From Verrucomicrobiota bacterium (lineage in GTDB: Bacteria > Verrucomicrobiota > Verrucomicrobiia > Palsa-1439), in the NCBI GenBank assembly GCA_003152315.1, contig PLZV01000030.1:62001-126000 (forward strand): a stretch of DNA of 64,000 nt, read 5' to 3'. Made by a program: the position numbers and the translations under genes. Positions 60,879 through 64,000 of this stretch are shown piece after piece. How positions within the stretch are numbered: the stretch's first letter is position 1; every line of letters starts with the position of its first letter. The notes beneath the pieces are model-generated. The model did not search any database and was not told the DNA's origin. It was given only the letters and a program-made list of their open reading frames with translations.

Positions 60879-60896
60879 TGTTCGCAGGCGCGAACA
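60879..60896. promoter_or_regulatory. Element operator copy 4
   Basis: TGTTCGC-AGGC-GCGAACA lies 34 bp before the excisionase-like gene at 60931 and upstream of the integrase. It is identical to the copy at 27990, including the centre. Confidence 0.72.
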
Positions 60897-60930
60897 GCAG
60901 AACGCGCCCCACTGATTAGAGTGGCCTCCA

Positions 60931-61161
60931 ATGTCTGGGAACCACGAATCAGCGAACGTCGCACCGCCGACGCTGCCGGAAGCTCTGACGCAGACGGATC
61001 GCCTTGTCTATTCCGTCGAGGAAGCAGCCGAGCTTTTGGGTGTCCACTATTTCAGCGTCTATCGGATGATCCAGCGCGGCAAACTGCGCGCGTGCCGCGT
61101 GCTGCGGGGCAAACTGCTCGTGCCTCGGTCGGAACTGCTCAAACTCTTGAAGGCTGAATGA
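60931..61161 (+). CDS. Excisionase-type HTH protein 1, 76 aa
   Basis: The HTH_17/MerR-like winged helix spans residues 25-74: LVYSVEEAAELLGVHYFSVY, RMIQRGKLRACRVLRGKLLV and PRSELLKLL. Proteins of this type serve as excisionases or regulators of ICEs. The gene follows the operator at 60879 and is the first of the rightward recombination module. Confidence 0.75.
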   Translation: MSGNHESANVAPPTLPEALTQTDRLVYSVEEAAELLGVHYFSVYRMIQRGKLRACRVLRGKLLVPRSELLKLLKAE

Positions 61162-61180
61162 GGGCACGGAAAGGAGACGC

Positions 61181-61834
61181 ATGATCAAGAGAAAGGGCCA
61201 ACAACACCGGGAGGGCGTGACCCCACCGTCGCTTAAGCGGATGAGCGACACGGAGCACGCGGCATACTTTGAAGCATTTGGTGCTATCAAGGGCGATTAC
61301 CAGGCGCTCTGTTTGATCGGCGACAAGCTGCGCGAGGTCGAGGCAAGCGCACCTGGGCTTGGCTCTCTTGATTCTCAAGCACAGAGCGGGCATGCGGAGT
61401 TGCCCGACTTGGCTGGCGGTCGAAGTCCGTGGGAAGCCTGCGCTTCGTTGATGAGGCTGAACAACAACGAAGTTATCCTCTGCAAGCGAGTTAGTGAGCA
61501 CGGCTTGGAATATGCCGTGATTGATCACTCATCGGTCGCTTCGGCTTACGCCAAGGCGCATGGACCACTGGATGTGTTGCGCACTGGCGATAACCCGCGA
61601 CAAGTCCTTCGCGACTACCTGCGGAGCGAACGCGAGACTTTGGAACTCATGACCAACGACATCACCGCGAACGTCCGACTCCTCATCGCAGAGCGTTTTC
61701 CGAAGCAGGATTTGCGACGCGTCGTCAACGAGATCACGCGCATGTGCAAGAAAGTCGCTCGCTTCGGTTTCTCAGAAACGCCGACCGACGCCGCGACTCA
61801 GGCACAAAAACACGGAGGCGGTGTCCGTGTTTGA
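61181..61834 (+). CDS. Unknown protein of the recombination module, 217 aa
   Basis: The ATG at 61181 follows GGAAAGGAGACGC, a good ribosome site. The product is soluble and helical, with LKRMSDTEHAAYFEAFGAIK, a central segment LICKRVSEHGLEYAVIDHSS and a C-terminal basic helix (LLIAERFPKQDLRRVVNEIT). I see no catalytic signature. Its 3' end overlaps the GTG of the next gene by 14 nt, so it is translated with the second excisionase-like gene. Confidence 0.6.
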   Translation: MIKRKGQQHREGVTPPSLKRMSDTEHAAYFEAFGAIKGDYQALCLIGDKLREVEASAPGLGSLDSQAQSGHAELPDLAGGRSPWEACASLMRLNNNEVILCKRVSEHGLEYAVIDHSSVASAYAKAHGPLDVLRTGDNPRQVLRDYLRSERETLELMTNDITANVRLLIAERFPKQDLRRVVNEITRMCKKVARFGFSETPTDAATQAQKHGGGVRV

Positions 61835-62102
61835 GGAGCGTGACGCTTGTAGTGCGCCACTTGCATCTCCAGTGAAGGCTGAAATAAACACACCGTCAGA
61901 CAAGTTCCTCACAATTCAGAAAGTGGGCGAGCGGCTCAACTTGAGCCGCACAACAATTTGGCGACTCATGAATCAGCATGGCTTGCGTTTCGTTCGCATT
62001 GGTGGGGCGCGCCGCATCCGGGAGCGGGACTTGGAGACGTGGATTGAGCGGCATTCCGTCAGCCTCAATGCCGACAAGGACGACAAGGCCAAAGACGAAT
62101 AG
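61821..62102 (+). CDS. Excisionase-type HTH protein 2, 93 aa
   Basis: The GTG start overlaps the preceding gene. The HTH lies at residues 29-78: FLTIQKVGERLNLSRTTIWR, LMNQHGLRFVRIGGARRIRE and RDLETWIERH. The tail is acidic and Lys-rich. It lies directly before the integrase gene, the usual place of an excision directionality factor; either this or the protein at 60931 may fill that role. Confidence 0.73.
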   Translation: MSVFEERDACSAPLASPVKAEINTPSDKFLTIQKVGERLNLSRTTIWRLMNQHGLRFVRIGGARRIRERDLETWIERHSVSLNADKDDKAKDE

Positions 62103-62118
62103 AACCGATAACAGCAAG

Positions 62119-63369
62119 ATGAGCGACGGACAGACAGGGGAGACGAAGCAGCGAACCGCATTGGTGACGCCGGAAAAGATTGAGGGCGAGCCTGGGTTGT
62201 ATTGGCGCGGCGGGATGATTTACGCGCGTGTGCGCGTTGACGGCAAACAAACCTTTCGCTGCACCAGCACTGACAAGATTGCGGCGGCGCGGAAGGTTCT
62301 GGCGAAGTGGCGTGAGGATGCTGTGATGCGCCAGCATGGAATTGAGCCGAAGCAGGCGGCATTGGAGCGCAACCGGCTGACTGTGGCCGCAGTGCTTAAA
62401 GAGTATGTCGAATTTGGTTTCCCTGATCGCAAGAGCCGCATCAAGAAAACTGCCGCGACTCGGGAGACAGAGGGAAAGTCGATCCAGCGGTTGGAGGCAT
62501 TTTTCGGATCGCGCGCGGCGGTGAGCCTGACACTAAAGGATTGCGATGCCTACCGTAAATGGCGGGCAAACGGTGGATACACCTGGCAGCATGGTGAGAA
62601 GCTGCGCCGTAGTCGGGCGGGTGACCGGTGCGTGGACATCGAATTGCAGACACTCGGTAATGCGCTGGCGCACACTGTTCGACAGGAGAAACTAAAGGCC
62701 AATCCGCTGACGGGTCGAGGGCGTTACCACAGCGAAGAAGACACGCGCCATTGCCGCGAGACCGCGCCGACGCCTCAACAACTGCGCATCATCGCGCAGA
62801 CGTTCCGACAACGCAGCGAGGATGTGATTGCTGACTGCCTCTTGTTTCTAGGGTTCTCCGGGCTGCGCGTCCGTGAGGCGCTACGGCTGGATTGGGAAGC
62901 AGTGGATTGGGCAAACGGCGTGATACACGTCAAACGCGAGAAGCGCGGCATCAACCCGTTCGTGGCGATTCTGCCGGAAATGGAGACCTTGCTCCATGAG
63001 ATGCAGACACGCGCACCGAGCCACATGCTGTTCCCGTCGGACTTGGATGTGAACCGTCCGCTGCCGTATCCCACCGTAGCGAACAAGCTGCGCAATCTCT
63101 GTCGGTCGACCGGAATGCGGCATGTAACGCTTCACGGGTTGCGTAGTTTCTTCGTGACACAGTGTAGGGAATCAGGATTGCCCGATACGGAGATTGCCGC
63201 GTTGATCGGCGACAAGAGCGGCCCGGCCATCATCGCCCGCACCTACGGTGATGTGCGGCCTGAGCATCTACTCAAGCAGGCTCAGCGTGTCCGCTTCTTG
63301 GTAGGGGTAAAACCTAATGCCGAGACACCGAAGTTCGTCGCACAACGACCCCAAACCATCCGTCCTTGA
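62119..63369 (+). CDS. Tyrosine site-specific integrase, 416 aa
   Basis: I use the ATG at 62119; the frame opens at 61978 within the preceding gene. The N-terminal SAM-like core-binding domain lies near residues 85-200. The catalytic part has GLRVREALRLDWEAVDW (first Arg, near 248), HVTLHGLRSFFV (H-x-x-R near 339) and RTYGDVRPEHLL (Tyr nucleophile near 376). The gene ends 160 bp before the tRNA-Cys remnant, the standard arrangement for a tRNA-targeting integrase. Confidence 0.88.
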   Translation: MSDGQTGETKQRTALVTPEKIEGEPGLYWRGGMIYARVRVDGKQTFRCTSTDKIAAARKVLAKWREDAVMRQHGIEPKQAALERNRLTVAAVLKEYVEFGFPDRKSRIKKTAATRETEGKSIQRLEAFFGSRAAVSLTLKDCDAYRKWRANGGYTWQHGEKLRRSRAGDRCVDIELQTLGNALAHTVRQEKLKANPLTGRGRYHSEEDTRHCRETAPTPQQLRIIAQTFRQRSEDVIADCLLFLGFSGLRVREALRLDWEAVDWANGVIHVKREKRGINPFVAILPEMETLLHEMQTRAPSHMLFPSDLDVNRPLPYPTVANKLRNLCRSTGMRHVTLHGLRSFFVTQCRESGLPDTEIAALIGDKSGPAIIARTYGDVRPEHLLKQAQRVRFLVGVKPNAETPKFVAQRPQTIRP

Positions 63370-63528
63370 AACTTCTGTGATACTCGCTGTGATACTCACC
63401 TTGCTCAAAGTTGCCCGATGTTTCACGATGTTGACAGTTTTGCAGAAATCACGTAAATGACTATCAATCAAAGTGTTCAATGCAAGATTAGCTAAAGGCG
63501 GAAACAGGCTGAAACCCCCATTTTTAGC

Positions 63529-63572
63529 CTGCAAAACTCCTATCGTGAGTTCGATTCTCACACCCGCCTCCA
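63529..63572 (+). other. tRNA-Cys 3' half remnant, right attachment site of the element
   Basis: The sequence reads anticodon GCA (63531-63533), anticodon-stem 3' strand, T-arm GTGAG-TTCGATT-CTCAC (63545-63561), acceptor 3' strand ACCCGCC (63562-63568), discriminator T and CCA (63570-63572). U73 and GCA together point to tRNA-Cys. The 5' half is missing: bases before 63529 do not pair with the stem. The crossover therefore probably lies in the anticodon loop. A hairpin (CAGGCT ... AGCCTG, 63505-63531) overlaps its start. Confidence 0.8.
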
Positions 63573-63748
63573 ACTCTAACTGTGAGTGCAGCAACGAGTT
63601 CGGAGCCGAGTGGTCCACAACGGACACCAGAACGGACACCAGTTTTCCAACTCCGTGAGAATTCAGCGTAACGGGCGTTAACTCGTCCACTACTCGCTGA
63701 CCGAGCGGAGTCGGCCTCGCTTATAGTCGCGGTTGCGTGAAAGGAAAT

Positions 63749-64000
63749 GTGAAAACACGCTACCGTTTAATTCGTCGGGGTAACCGCGGCGGGGCCTTCT
63801 ACTGCGTCGATACGGAAACTGGCAAACGCTCCAGCTTGGGCGCGGTCACGGAAGATGAGGCAAGCCAGATCGTTGAGGCCAAGAATACGGCACGGCGACA
63901 ACCGCAACTGAATCTGCACATCGCGCGGGCCTACCTGGCCGGAACTGATTCAGGTATCGCCACGCGAACGTGGCAAGACGCCCTCAATTTCATTATTGAA
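63749..64000 (+). CDS. Second integrase-like protein, N-terminal part (runs off window)
   Basis: The translation begins KTRYRLIRRGNRGGAFYCVD (GTG at 63749, or 63737) and continues TGKRSSLGAVTEDEASQIVE, then NLHIARAYLAGTDSGIATRT. This matches the N-terminal part of a tyrosine-recombinase type that I associate with Verrucomicrobia. The catalytic part lies beyond the window. It begins about 180 bp to the right of the tRNA remnant, so it belongs to the chromosome or to a neighbouring element. The gap 63573-63748 holds a short direct repeat (acggacaccag twice) and no gene. Confidence 0.65.
   Translation, partial: MKTRYRLIRRGNRGGAFYCVDTETGKRSSLGAVTEDEASQIVEAKNTARRQPQLNLHIARAYLAGTDSGIATRTWQDALNFIIE

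Noticed and set aside
4111-60896. TGTTCGC palindromes as LexA sites
   Set aside because: The Verrucomicrobia LexA site, as I recall it, is TGTTC-N4-GAACA. Here TGTTC and GAACA are 8 bp apart and extended by GC/GC, so spacing and core differ.
63481-63572. A complete tRNA gene near 63.5 kb
   Set aside because: The D-arm, the acceptor 5' strand and the anticodon-stem 5' strand are missing; bases before 63529 do not pair. Only the 3' half is present.
1-64000. CRISPR arrays or rRNA genes
   Set aside because: I saw no regularly spaced direct repeats and no rRNA-like stretches. The only repeat families are R1, R2, the mod fragments, the operator palindromes and the hairpins in the DUF1016 gene.

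Overview
The window looks like the right-hand part (more than 60 kb) of an integrative and conjugative element (ICE) in a member of the Verrucomicrobiota. The assignment is an inference from memory of families. It rests on a pseudopilin-tail protein ending in a 'YSVGxDGxDDGG' motif, an integrase type at the right edge that I associate with this phylum, and mid-50s GC by eye. The left end of the element is not seen. The right end is marked by a 44-nt remnant of the 3' half of a tRNA-Cys gene (63529-63572), just downstream of a tyrosine integrase. A second integrase gene begins immediately beyond it and runs off the window.

Layout. 1-3957 (minus): a very large methylase-helicase gene cut by the window edge, plus its small partner. 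4.1-18.5 kb: a cargo block with three kinds of material. These are a three-gene membrane-protein operon, a nine-gene envelope/lipoprotein operon (CsgG-like, COG3014, YcfL-like, LpoB-like, a CHAP-lipase fusion, a DNRLRE protein), and several copies of two related non-coding repeats (R1, R2). 18.5-28.0 kb (minus): a P-type (Trb/VirB) type IV secretion operon in the order trbC-D-E-lipoprotein-J-K?-L-F-G-I, without a visible trbB/virB11. A lone ClpB-like AAA+ gene faces away from it. 29.0-48.6 kb (minus): a packed defence island. 49.0-56.6 kb: a DUF1016 nuclease, the coupling ATPase, a ParA-like protein, a small DNA-binding protein and, divergently, a MobF relaxase. 56.6-60.8 kb (minus): a bacterial ubiquitin-like conjugation operon with a DUF3892 gene and an XRE/ImmA regulatory pair. 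60.9-63.4 kb (plus): two excisionase-type HTH genes, an unknown gene and the integrase.

The defence island reads as one transcription unit from an XRE regulator leftwards: SNF2 helicase, DUF2130, SIR2, HerA, KTSC, a GHKL ATPase-nuclease, an unknown protein, an HNH-DGQHR protein, AIPR, and type III mod and res. The most unusual feature lies inside it. Three truncated copies of the 5' end of mod (about 27, 29 and 47 codons) sit between the successive accessory genes, as if genes had been added one after another at the start of mod.

Two other signals tie the element together. One is an 18-20 bp palindrome, TGTTCGC-N4-GCGAACA, which occurs in front of the methylase operon, between trbC and the AAA+ gene, in front of the relaxase and in front of the excisionase, with a degenerate copy before the island's XRE gene. 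It is probably the operator of an element-encoded repressor. The other is the ubiquitin-like operon: its E2-like protein has no cysteine at all, and its E1-like protein has Ser-x-x-Ser where relatives, as I recall them, carry Cys-x-x-Cys. This points to a conjugation chemistry without thioesters.
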